Origin: Prevotellaceae bacterium
GTDB lineage: Bacteria > Bacteroidota > Bacteroidia > Bacteroidales > Muribaculaceae
Direction of reading: 5' to 3'
Assembly (NCBI GenBank): GCA_021772015.1
Contig: JAETNS010000004.1
Coordinates: forward strand, 1-64,000
DNA length: 64,000 nt
The notes under the pieces were generated by a model. That model saw nothing but the letters and a program-made list of their open reading frames with translations, was not told the DNA's origin and made no database searches. Of the stretch, positions 1 to 5,866 are shown piece by piece. The translations under genes and the position numbers were made by a program. How positions within the stretch are numbered: position 1 is the first letter of the stretch; every line of letters starts with the position of its first letter.

Positions 1-3
1 GTG

Positions 4-118
4 CGTTTCGTTTTCCACCCCTCTACCCTACTGTCATCACCTACTTACCGAATTATCAAAGGTTTACGCATTCAAACGCTCTTCATACTGTTGTACGCTT
101 CGTTTTCATGCCCATACT
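4..118 (+). repeat. Diverged ~115-bp direct repeat, copy 1
   Basis: This segment opens with CGTTTCGTTTT (4-14) and has CGCTTCGTTTT (96-106) followed by a TGCCC-ATA tail. The same arrangement recurs at 1005-1119 with 94 bp instead of 92 bp between the two blocks. Between the blocks both copies share a degenerate ATCAAA-GG-TTTAC and TTCAAACG core. I aligned them by eye, so the exact ends are uncertain. No open frame in it looks like a protein. Confidence 0.55.
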
Positions 119-251
119 AAATTGATCCTCCCCGACCACCCATCCACACCTCTCCCGCACCCAATTTTGGCACTCACCCCCACCCTAAAGAGCGTAATTT
201 TAATTAACTCACTGATTTTAAATACTTATACAAAATCATTCTCAAAAACAA

Positions 252-280
252 GGGGGTTATTTGCTTCGTATCGAACCCCC
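252..280 (+). terminator. Hairpin with short T tract, possible terminator
   Basis: GGGGGTT (252-258) pairs with AACCCCC (274-280) around a 15-nt loop, followed on the + strand by GATTTTAAC. No + strand gene precedes it within the window, so it may end a transcript entering from the left or be a remnant. Confidence 0.35.
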
Positions 281-353
281 GATTTTAACATTTCATTTTT
301 GAGCAACCATATTTTGCTACCCTCAGCTATTTGCACCGCAACGGACTGAAACC

Positions 354-411
354 TGTCCACCTAAGTTTAGAAATTTGTCCACCTAATCTGTCCACCTAAA
401 AGTCCATCTAA
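354..411 (+). repeat. Short tandem iterons TGTCCACCTAA
   Basis: The 11-mer TGTCCACCTAA occurs exactly at 354-364, 376-386 and 389-399. A degenerate fourth copy, GTCCATCTAA, lies at 402-411. Start-to-start spacings are 22 and 13 bp. They sit in gene-free DNA downstream of the small reverse-strand gene. A protein-binding cluster or decayed repeat is possible; the function is unknown. Confidence 0.6.
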
Positions 412-462
412 TGCCAAAATTTGCCCAAAATCGAACCGTTCAGGCATAAAAATAGGGCATCA

Positions 463-477
463 TCGGCGCAATGCCGA
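463..477 (-). terminator. Hairpin downstream of the 81-aa gene
   Basis: TCGGC (463-467) pairs with GCCGA (473-477) around a 5-nt loop. On the reverse strand it is followed within a few bases by a T-rich run. It lies 43 bp beyond the stop of the 81-aa reverse gene and is nearly identical to the hairpin at 855-869. Confidence 0.4.
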
Positions 478-519
478 CAATACCCTCCGAATGCTGTTTT
501 ATTTGCCCTCTAAGGCCGT

Positions 520-765
520 TCAAACGCCATTATTATAATCTGCGCCACTCCCACCCGATATAAGCGTAGATTGCTTGATTATGGCGCGTTTAGTGATGAT
601 TGAGCCATTCCCGGACAGCCCTGCATGCCGTAGATAATTATAGGTCGCACCGACCTGTTCAGCCGTAAACACGGTAAAAACGGCCTTTATACTGCTGAAA
701 TACCAATCCTTACGCCTTGTACCCTCGATGGGATGCGTCAGATGAACATGAATAACTTTCGCCAT
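520..765 (-). CDS. Conserved-looking small orphan protein (81 aa)
   Basis: I do not recognise a characterised function. The 81-residue product begins MAKVIHVHL and has a Y-F-S-S-I-K-A-V-F segment near residues 22-31, then a basic TKRAIIKQS stretch near residues 58-66. Short Bacteroidales proteins of this general pattern exist, but I recall no assigned role. No signal peptide or membrane helix is visible. A TAnnTTTG -7 element (786-793, reverse strand) lies about 20 bp before the ATG, and a hairpin follows the stop, so it looks like a self-contained transcription unit. It sits alone inside repeat-rich DNA next to a truncated polysaccharide gene, which suggests accessory DNA. Confidence 0.6.
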   Translation of the reverse strand: MAKVIHVHLTHPIEGTRRKDWYFSSIKAVFTVFTAEQVGATYNYLRHAGLSGNGSIITKRAIIKQSTLISGGSGADYNNGV

Positions 766-785
766 ACCTCTTTAATTTGATACTG

Positions 786-815
786 CAAATATACCAAATA
801 ATAGATATATGGCAT
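786..815 (-). promoter_or_regulatory. Bacteroidales-type promoter of the 81-aa gene
   Basis: The reverse strand reads TATATTTG at 793-786, a full match to TAnnTTTG. A weak -33 triplet (ATG instead of TTG) lies 19 bp upstream at 813-815. Transcription would start near 779, just before the ATG at 765. Confidence 0.5.
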
Positions 816-854
816 ATTATTATAAAATAATTTATTGACCTCTACACAAAAAAA

Positions 855-869
855 TCGGCGCAAAGCCGA
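855..869 (-). terminator. Reverse-strand terminator without an obvious gene
   Basis: TCGGC (855-859) and GCCGA (865-869) form a short stem. On the reverse strand it is followed directly by seven T residues, the best rho-independent signal in this region. No reverse-strand gene lies between here and 2330, so it would terminate an unannotated transcript or insulate the 81-aa gene. Confidence 0.5.
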
Positions 870-900
870 CCACCATCAACCATCCCACTCCCCTACTCTA

Positions 901-996
901 CCATGTAAACCTCTCGCTGATGACGCGCAAGTCTCCGGTAATCGCCATGTAAACTTTTTGCCACGAAAATTAAACGCCACGTAAGCCTATGTAAAC
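901..996 (+). repeat. Three spaced copies of a CCATGTAAAC-type motif
   Basis: CCATGTAAAC lies at 901-910 and 945-954, and CTATGTAAAC at 987-996. The last two continue with a T run. Start-to-start spacings of 44 and 42 bp are close to four helical turns, as in arrays of binding sites. The surrounding DNA (766-1108) has no gene. Confidence 0.5.
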
Positions 997-1004
997 TTTT
1001 GGAA

Positions 1005-1119
1005 CGTTTCGTTTTTGACCTCAACAACAGAACCAAACATCATAACTATCTGAAATCAAAAGGCTTTACTTCAAAACGTACTGACCTTATCAAGCAACGC
1101 TTCGTTTTGTGCCCCATAT
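1005..1119 (+). repeat. Diverged ~115-bp direct repeat, copy 2
   Basis: This is the partner of 4-118: CGTTTCGTTTT at 1005-1015 and CGCTTCGTTTT at 1099-1109, then TGCCCCATA. The right end coincides with the point where homology to WcaF-type acetyltransferases begins (about 1117). The repeat therefore marks a rearrangement junction. Confidence 0.55.
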
Positions 1120-1432
1120 AGGCCCCAAAGCTCAGATTTACAGTGTCGACAGGATTATACTTAAAACAAAAGTTTGTATTTCCCAAGGAGCATACCTATG
1201 CACGGCTTCTCATGACATTACTAACACTAACAATCCATTGATTACAGCTACAATTTGCATTAACTCATTTTCCTGGATTGCAGCAGACGCTTTCGTCAAC
1301 ATGGGTGTGACCATCGGTGAGGGAGCAGTAGTAGGAGCCAGAGCTGCCGTGTTTAAGGATGTGGAGCCGTGGACTGTTGTGGGCGGCAATCCCGCAAAAT
1401 TCATCAAAAAGAGAGTTATTAGAGATGACTGA
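1109..1432 (+). pseudogene. WcaF-like hexapeptide acetyltransferase, 5'-truncated
   Basis: The readable frame gives at most 107 residues and is the C-terminal half of a left-handed beta-helix acetyltransferase of the colanic-acid WcaF type. Family marks include TASHDI (the catalytic His region), a GVTIGEGAVVGARA hexapeptide coil and the terminal VVGGNPAKFIKKR. Complete members are about 180 residues, so about 75 N-terminal residues are missing. No ATG exists in frame; a GTG at 1109 falls inside the repeat. The stop overlaps the ATG of the following glycosyltransferase (ATGACTGA), as in an intact polysaccharide operon. Acetylation of a capsule or exopolysaccharide precursor would be the ancestral role. 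Most likely inactive, unless a recombination event restores the head. Confidence 0.75.
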
Positions 1433-2330
1433 CATTACTGTCATTATTCTGACTAAGGATGAGGAATTACACTTGGAACGGTGTATTGAGAACGTTCTCC
1501 CGATTGCCAAGGCGATTTACGTAATTGACAGTTTTTCAACCGACAGGACACTTGAGATAGCAAAGCGATACTCCAAGGTCTCGGTCTTACAAAATAAATG
1601 GACCAACAATTACGCGGCTCAATTCAACTGGGGGCTGGATCATCTTCCGTCCGACACCAAATGGGTTTTGCGACTGGATGCCGACGAGTATCTTTTGCCG
1701 GAGTTGGTGGAGGAGATAAAGCAGAAGTTGCCTGAGATGGCGGAGGATGTAAGCGGGGTTGTGATGAACCGGCGGCATATTTTCATGGGGAAGTGGATGA
1801 AACGGGGAATTTATCCTGTCAAGCTCCTGAGACTTTTCCGTTATGGCAAGGGGCGATGTGAACAGCGACTGATGGATGAACACATCCAACTGTCGGAGGG
1901 ACAGATCGTGGAGTTTGAGAATGATTTCTGTGACCACAACCTCAACAACTTGTCGTGGTTCTGCCATAAGCATGTCAATTATGCCGTCAGGGAAGCTGCA
2001 GATTTGCTTGATATCGAATATGGCATAACAGGGGCAGCAGCTACCGATGGAGAGAAAGAGCTGTCGCGACAAGCGGTTGAGAAAAGAAACAAGAAGCATA
2101 AATATGCGCGTCAACCGCTTTTCTGGCGCTCAACGGCATATTTCCTATATCGATATTTTCTCAAGAGAGCATTTATGGAGGGGAAAGAGGGATTTTTATT
2201 CAGCTTCATACAGGGCTGGTGGTACCGAACTCTTGTGGATGCAAAGGTCCTGGAGATAAAGCGGAAGAGCGGCAACGACCCGCAAAAAATGAGACAGATA
2301 CTTAAAGAGGATTACAATATCTGTTTCTGA
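1425..2330 (+). CDS. Family 2 glycosyltransferase
   Basis: This 301-residue GT-A glycosyltransferase probably adds a sugar from a nucleotide-sugar donor to a lipid-linked glycan at the inner face of the inner membrane. The N-terminus (TVIILTKDEE) and VIDSFSTDRT near residues 33-42 are the family 2 nucleotide-binding pattern. LDADEYL near residues 84-90 contains the DxD metal motif (D85, D87). The C-terminal part is basic and aromatic, as in WaaE/KdtX-like enzymes. The ATG at 1425 overlaps the acetyltransferase stop, so it is preferred over a start 66 bp upstream. It is probably the last gene of a capsule or exopolysaccharide operon whose upstream part was lost or moved. Donor and acceptor are unknown. 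Confidence 0.85.
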   Translation: MTDITVIILTKDEELHLERCIENVLPIAKAIYVIDSFSTDRTLEIAKRYSKVSVLQNKWTNNYAAQFNWGLDHLPSDTKWVLRLDADEYLLPELVEEIKQKLPEMAEDVSGVVMNRRHIFMGKWMKRGIYPVKLLRLFRYGKGRCEQRLMDEHIQLSEGQIVEFENDFCDHNLNNLSWFCHKHVNYAVREAADLLDIEYGITGAAATDGEKELSRQAVEKRNKKHKYARQPLFWRSTAYFLYRYFLKRAFMEGKEGFLFSFIQGWWYRTLVDAKVLEIKRKSGNDPQKMRQILKEDYNICF

Positions 2331-2393
2331 CAGATGAGCGAGAAAATAAATCAGTTCTCTCTCTGATGTTATTCTCATTCTTGATATACGGAT

Positions 2394-3068
2394 ATGATGA
2401 CCGCAGAAATCTTATTGACAGATTCACCAAGACGACAAGCCCGTATTGCTGTCGGTAGCGGAGATAATAAGCTTACCTGGACTTTTGATGCCCCGGGGAT
2501 CAGCGACGTGGTCTGGCAAGAGTTGACCTGTCATGGCTTTTCCAAGGAGATGGATCCGGCGATATTGAAAGGGGAAACTCGAGAGGCGAGAGACTTCCGT
2601 GATAGAGTGTCTACAGTGATAGCAACGTTGACCGGCGCGGTCATGTCGCTTGAACGGGACCGTATGGTTGAAGGAGAAAGACGATTCCTTGATTATGCGG
2701 AAAAAATCATCCGGCAGGAGAAAGAATCCGGACAATCCCCTTCAAGAGTAGACAAGTACAAAGTCGCTGTCTCACGATTCCGGCAATACCTCCAAGCCAC
2801 AAACCGCGATGACATACTGTTCCGAAATCTAAACACGGAAGTGATAGAAGGTTTTGACAAATATCTTTCAAAGGAGGGGCTACAGGATTCCACACGAGCT
2901 TTTTATAACCGTATTCTTGCCGCCATCTACAATCGTGGCGTGAAACAAGGGGAATCGGCTGACAACTCCCCTTTCGCCAACGTATCTACCCAACACAGGC
3001 AAGCAGCCGCCAATCTTCGGCCGCATATAAAGACACGCCGGAACCGTCGCTCGACCCCAAGAGTCTGA
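2394..3068 (+). CDS. Tyrosine recombinase fragment: SAM-like core-binding domain only
   Basis: The 224-residue product resembles the N-terminal part of Bacteroidales tyrosine integrases. Residues ~1-95 form a poorly conserved region. Residues ~100-190 look like the phage integrase SAM-like core-binding domain (VDKYKVAVSRFRQYL, DKYLSKEGLQDSTRAFYNR). The catalytic domain with its R-H-R-Y residues is absent: the frame ends in a basic low-complexity tail and runs into the hairpin at 3091-3138. I found no catalytic-domain sequence in the other frames before 3175. It cannot carry out strand exchange as encoded. It is probably a decayed integrase next to the polysaccharide remnant, although stand-alone SAM-like proteins also occur in this phylum. 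Confidence 0.6.
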   Translation: MMTAEILLTDSPRRQARIAVGSGDNKLTWTFDAPGISDVVWQELTCHGFSKEMDPAILKGETREARDFRDRVSTVIATLTGAVMSLERDRMVEGERRFLDYAEKIIRQEKESGQSPSRVDKYKVAVSRFRQYLQATNRDDILFRNLNTEVIEGFDKYLSKEGLQDSTRAFYNRILAAIYNRGVKQGESADNSPFANVSTQHRQAAANLRPHIKTRRNRRSTPRV

Positions 3069-3090
3069 CCGGCGCATCATCGCGCGATCA

Positions 3091-3138
3091 AGCAAGACCT
3101 CCCTGATTCAAATCCAGATGAATCGGGGAGGTCTTGCT
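3091..3138 (+). terminator. Strong bidirectional terminator between convergent genes
   Basis: A 19-bp stem (3091-3109 with 3120-3138, one T.G wobble) surrounds a 10-nt loop and is followed by TTTCC. It separates the forward integrase fragment from the reverse TPR gene. Confidence 0.8.
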
Positions 3139-3174
3139 TTCCTACATAAGCCGTCTACAGAAACGCAGATATTG

Positions 3175-5259
3175 TCAATGCATCCTTTTCAGAAGATTAT
3201 ATGAGGGCACTACACCCAGCTCTCCTGCCTTTGAGAGATTCGCCGCTCCCTCCTGACGATTTCCGAGCTGGAAATAGACATATGCGAGGTTATAATATGC
3301 CTCTCCGAAATCCGGCTTAAGTTCCAACGCCTTGCGGTATGCCGCCATCGCCGAAGTCAAGTCTCCAAGTTCAACCAAAGCGTTCCCCTTGTCATAGTGG
3401 GCGAACGCCAGCCGTGGCGACAGGTCGGCAGCCCTGTCGAAATCAGAAATGACATTCCTAAGTTCCATCTTCATATCCGGCGACTGCCCCGCAGTACCTA
3501 TCCCCGTGGAAAATCCGGAAACAGAATGCGAGGATGTCTCACCCCCCGACATGAGCATGTCATGGCGCGCAACACCCCGGAGCAAGTAAGCCAGCGCAAA
3601 GTCGGGAGTCATAGCGATCGCGCGGTCAAGATCGGCAATCGCAGCCTGATAATTGCGCAGTGTGACGTAATCCATCGCACGGCCAAAAAAATCTATCGCG
3701 CGAGGTTCGTTCACCGCCATTGACCTGTTGTAGTTTTCCACCGACTGGAAATGCCGATCAAGCAATTGCTCATCGGAAGGGGTAAGCCCCCGGTTGCCAA
3801 CCATGACAAGAAACGGCAACATACGCGTAGCGTTAAGGTCATCAACCTCCTTGATATAGCTTCTCGCATCGGTTGCAGTATTGGTCGAGGAAGAATAATA
3901 CCCAAGAGAAAACATCGGTTCGAGAGAAATCCGGCGATCATGGTCCTGCACCTTGCCTCTGATACCTTGGCTTACGAAATCCTGCTGAAGATCGACCTCA
4001 TTGTCGATGGTACGCAAAGCCGTGAAACGACGTGCCACACTTTCGGGAGACAACTCCTCTTCATTATCAGATTTCTGCACTTCCCCACTTCCACCGGCCG
4101 TATTGCCCCTCTCTGCCAAGGACGCGGAGCCTTCCGCAGGTACCCCGTCGGGAGGAAGAGCTTTCGCCATAGCCAATGCCCGCTTGTAATCAGCTTCAGC
4201 CGCACCCATTTTCCCTTGCCGACGATAAATGTCAGATCTCATATAAAGTGCTTCGGGCAATTCGGGGAAACGTTCGATCAGTCGGTTGACATCCTCAAGC
4301 GCGGCAGCGTAATTTCGAGTATCGGAATATAACAATACCCTGTTGTACAATGCCCTGTAATCCTCCGGATCAAGTTCAAGCACACGCGAGAAATCCATGA
4401 TTGCGCGGTCATTGTCGCGGCTCTCCATCCTCAGCAGACCACGATTGTAAATCGCGGCAGCATTTAGGGGATCAAGCTGTATTGCATAGTCATAATCCGC
4501 CATCGCTCCGAAATAATCATCCCTGTTATATCTTAAAAACGCGCGATTGACATACAGATTCCCCTCTTTCGGCTCCAGTCTGATAGCCTCGGAAATATCT
4601 GCTTCCGCCTTGTCATACTCTTCGGGAGATACCATTAACAAAGAAGCCCTTATGACATAGGCGTATGCGAGCTTATTGGAGATATCCAACGCATGGTCAA
4701 GATCGGCCATCGCCCCGACCGTGTCGGCCAGTTCCGCTTTCAATCTACCTCGGGCCACATACGCATTGGCATAACCCGGATGCAATTCCAATAGCCGATC
4801 AAACACCGCCAACGCGCTATCCGGCTCCTCCAGTTGTTGCAAGGCCAAAGCCTTGTTGAACATAAGGTTGCGATTGTTAGGCAAAAGCTGTGAGGCATGC
4901 TCGTAATCCTCCACCGCTCCCCGGTATTGTCCGGTATTCTGACGGGCTACACCTCTTACCTCATACGCCTCTGGAATGAACGGGTTGCGCTCGATCGCCT
5001 CCGTGGCATCGGCCTCCGCCCCTCTGTAATCCTCAAGATTCAACTTGGCGATAGCTCTGAAAAAATAAGGTTGCGCAAGATATGGTTTCGCCGCGATGGC
5101 CCGGTTGAAATATTGTATTGACAAGACATAATCATCAAAATAGAGCGCATTCTGCCCCACCTTGACAATTTGCTCGGCATTGATTTGTCCCATTGCCGGA
5201 ATCGTCCCGGAAATGAATGTCAATATCGGGAATATTAAAAAAACTATTCTTTGTTTCAT
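3175..5259 (-). CDS. Large secreted TPR-repeat protein
   Basis: This 694-residue protein starts with a signal peptide (MKQRIVFLIFPILTF..., cleavage near AMGQ, about residue 25) and is therefore likely periplasmic or surface-facing. About a dozen 34-residue TPR units follow (residues ~30-400, with repeated AIxLDPLNAAAIYNRG-like helices). A non-TPR segment of about 150 residues comes next (around QQDFVSQGIRGKVQDHD), then a second TPR block to the C-terminus. TPRs mediate protein contacts; no enzyme motif is seen. The ATG at 5259 is chosen because it gives a clean signal peptide; the frame stays open 237 bp upstream without plausible signal features. Divergent to a DUF695 gene with a shared promoter region. 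The specific role is unknown. Confidence 0.8.
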   Translation of the reverse strand: MKQRIVFLIFPILTFISGTIPAMGQINAEQIVKVGQNALYFDDYVLSIQYFNRAIAAKPYLAQPYFFRAIAKLNLEDYRGAEADATEAIERNPFIPEAYEVRGVARQNTGQYRGAVEDYEHASQLLPNNRNLMFNKALALQQLEEPDSALAVFDRLLELHPGYANAYVARGRLKAELADTVGAMADLDHALDISNKLAYAYVIRASLLMVSPEEYDKAEADISEAIRLEPKEGNLYVNRAFLRYNRDDYFGAMADYDYAIQLDPLNAAAIYNRGLLRMESRDNDRAIMDFSRVLELDPEDYRALYNRVLLYSDTRNYAAALEDVNRLIERFPELPEALYMRSDIYRRQGKMGAAEADYKRALAMAKALPPDGVPAEGSASLAERGNTAGGSGEVQKSDNEEELSPESVARRFTALRTIDNEVDLQQDFVSQGIRGKVQDHDRRISLEPMFSLGYYSSSTNTATDARSYIKEVDDLNATRMLPFLVMVGNRGLTPSDEQLLDRHFQSVENYNRSMAVNEPRAIDFFGRAMDYVTLRNYQAAIADLDRAIAMTPDFALAYLLRGVARHDMLMSGGETSSHSVSGFSTGIGTAGQSPDMKMELRNVISDFDRAADLSPRLAFAHYDKGNALVELGDLTSAMAAYRKALELKPDFGEAYYNLAYVYFQLGNRQEGAANLSKAGELGVVPSYNLLKRMH

Positions 5260-5291
5260 AAATCGCAGGGACTGGTACCCTTTTTCCATCG

Positions 5292-5329
5292 ACAAATTTA
5301 CGAAATATCGCCAACATTCCGTATATTTG
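5292..5329. promoter_or_regulatory. Overlapping divergent promoter elements
   Basis: On the + strand, TATATTTG (5322-5329) matches the -7 consensus with a weak TTTA 21 bp upstream, facing the DUF695 gene. On the - strand, TAAATTTG (5299-5292) faces the TPR gene. The two elements lie within 38 bp of each other. Confidence 0.5.
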
Positions 5330-5401
5330 CCGAATAATAAAAAGTTAAAAGCCTTAGGGGACCGGATAATTCCCGCAAGCAACGATAGATTAATACTCCA
5401 T

Positions 5402-5833
5402 ATGACAGATCTGCAAGGCCAATGGCTGACATATCCGGCGGAAAGCACGGAAAACGATCGCACAATTATCGTCACCGTAAGAACCGATGTCGACAAATTC
5501 CGTAGTAATCCGCGTTTTATTTACCGGATAACCATCGCGTGGCCATATGACGGCGGAAACGACGGAATGCCGGATGAATCCGTCTCGGAACAGATGGAAC
5601 AGGCCACCATCCTTATGGAAGATGTATTCAAAAAAGACCCGATAGCAGTCTTGACCGAAATTTCAACCGGCGATGACCGACGCGAATGGGTTTTCCAGAC
5701 ATCAAGTCTGGGGATATTCAACAAAAAAATCAATCAGGCATTAGCATCGATGCCCGTTCTCCCCTTGGAGTTCGAGGCCGAAGAAGATCCCGAATGGGAG
5801 GTATATGCCGAAGGGCTTCCCGAAGAAAGTTGA
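5402..5833 (+). CDS. DUF695-family protein
   Basis: This is a 143-residue soluble acidic protein. The ending EDPEWEVYAEG and the MEDVFKKDPIAVLTEISTGDDRREWVFQT segment (up to residue ~100) match DUF695 proteins, whose function is not established. No signal peptide or membrane segment is seen. The ATG at 5402 (MTDLQGQWLTYP) is preferred to a more upstream start, because the upstream part would lie in the divergent promoter and the TPR gene leader. It is convergent with the FAD dehydrogenase. Confidence 0.75.
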   Translation: MTDLQGQWLTYPAESTENDRTIIVTVRTDVDKFRSNPRFIYRITIAWPYDGGNDGMPDESVSEQMEQATILMEDVFKKDPIAVLTEISTGDDRREWVFQTSSLGIFNKKINQALASMPVLPLEFEAEEDPEWEVYAEGLPEES

Positions 5834-5860
5834 TCCGGCTTGCCGGTTACAAACCGGATC
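5832..5860. terminator. Convergent hairpin between DUF695 gene and FAD dehydrogenase
   Basis: GATCCGG (5832-5838) pairs with CCGGATC (5854-5860). An alternative inner stem, CCGGTT/AACCGG, also forms. It overlaps the DUF695 stop and has no T tract, so termination is only suggested by position. Confidence 0.35.
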
Positions 5861-5866
5861 ACCATG

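Noticed and set aside
252-285. T-arm-like GGGGGTTCGA on the reverse strand, possible tRNA remnant or attachment site
   Set aside because: No acceptor, D or anticodon arms can be built around it, and no second copy was found near the integrase fragment.
122-349. 75-aa forward frame in the left repeat region
   Set aside because: Composition is unlike a protein, it runs through the hairpin at 252-280, and there is no promoter or family resemblance.
1587-2114. 175-aa reverse frame opposite the glycosyltransferase
   Set aside because: Shadow of the family 2 glycosyltransferase reading frame with no support of its own.
3011-3115. Frame +2 continuation after the integrase fragment as a frameshifted catalytic domain
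   Set aside because: The alternative frame gives only a Ser/Pro/Asp-rich tail through the terminator stem, with no integrase catalytic motifs.
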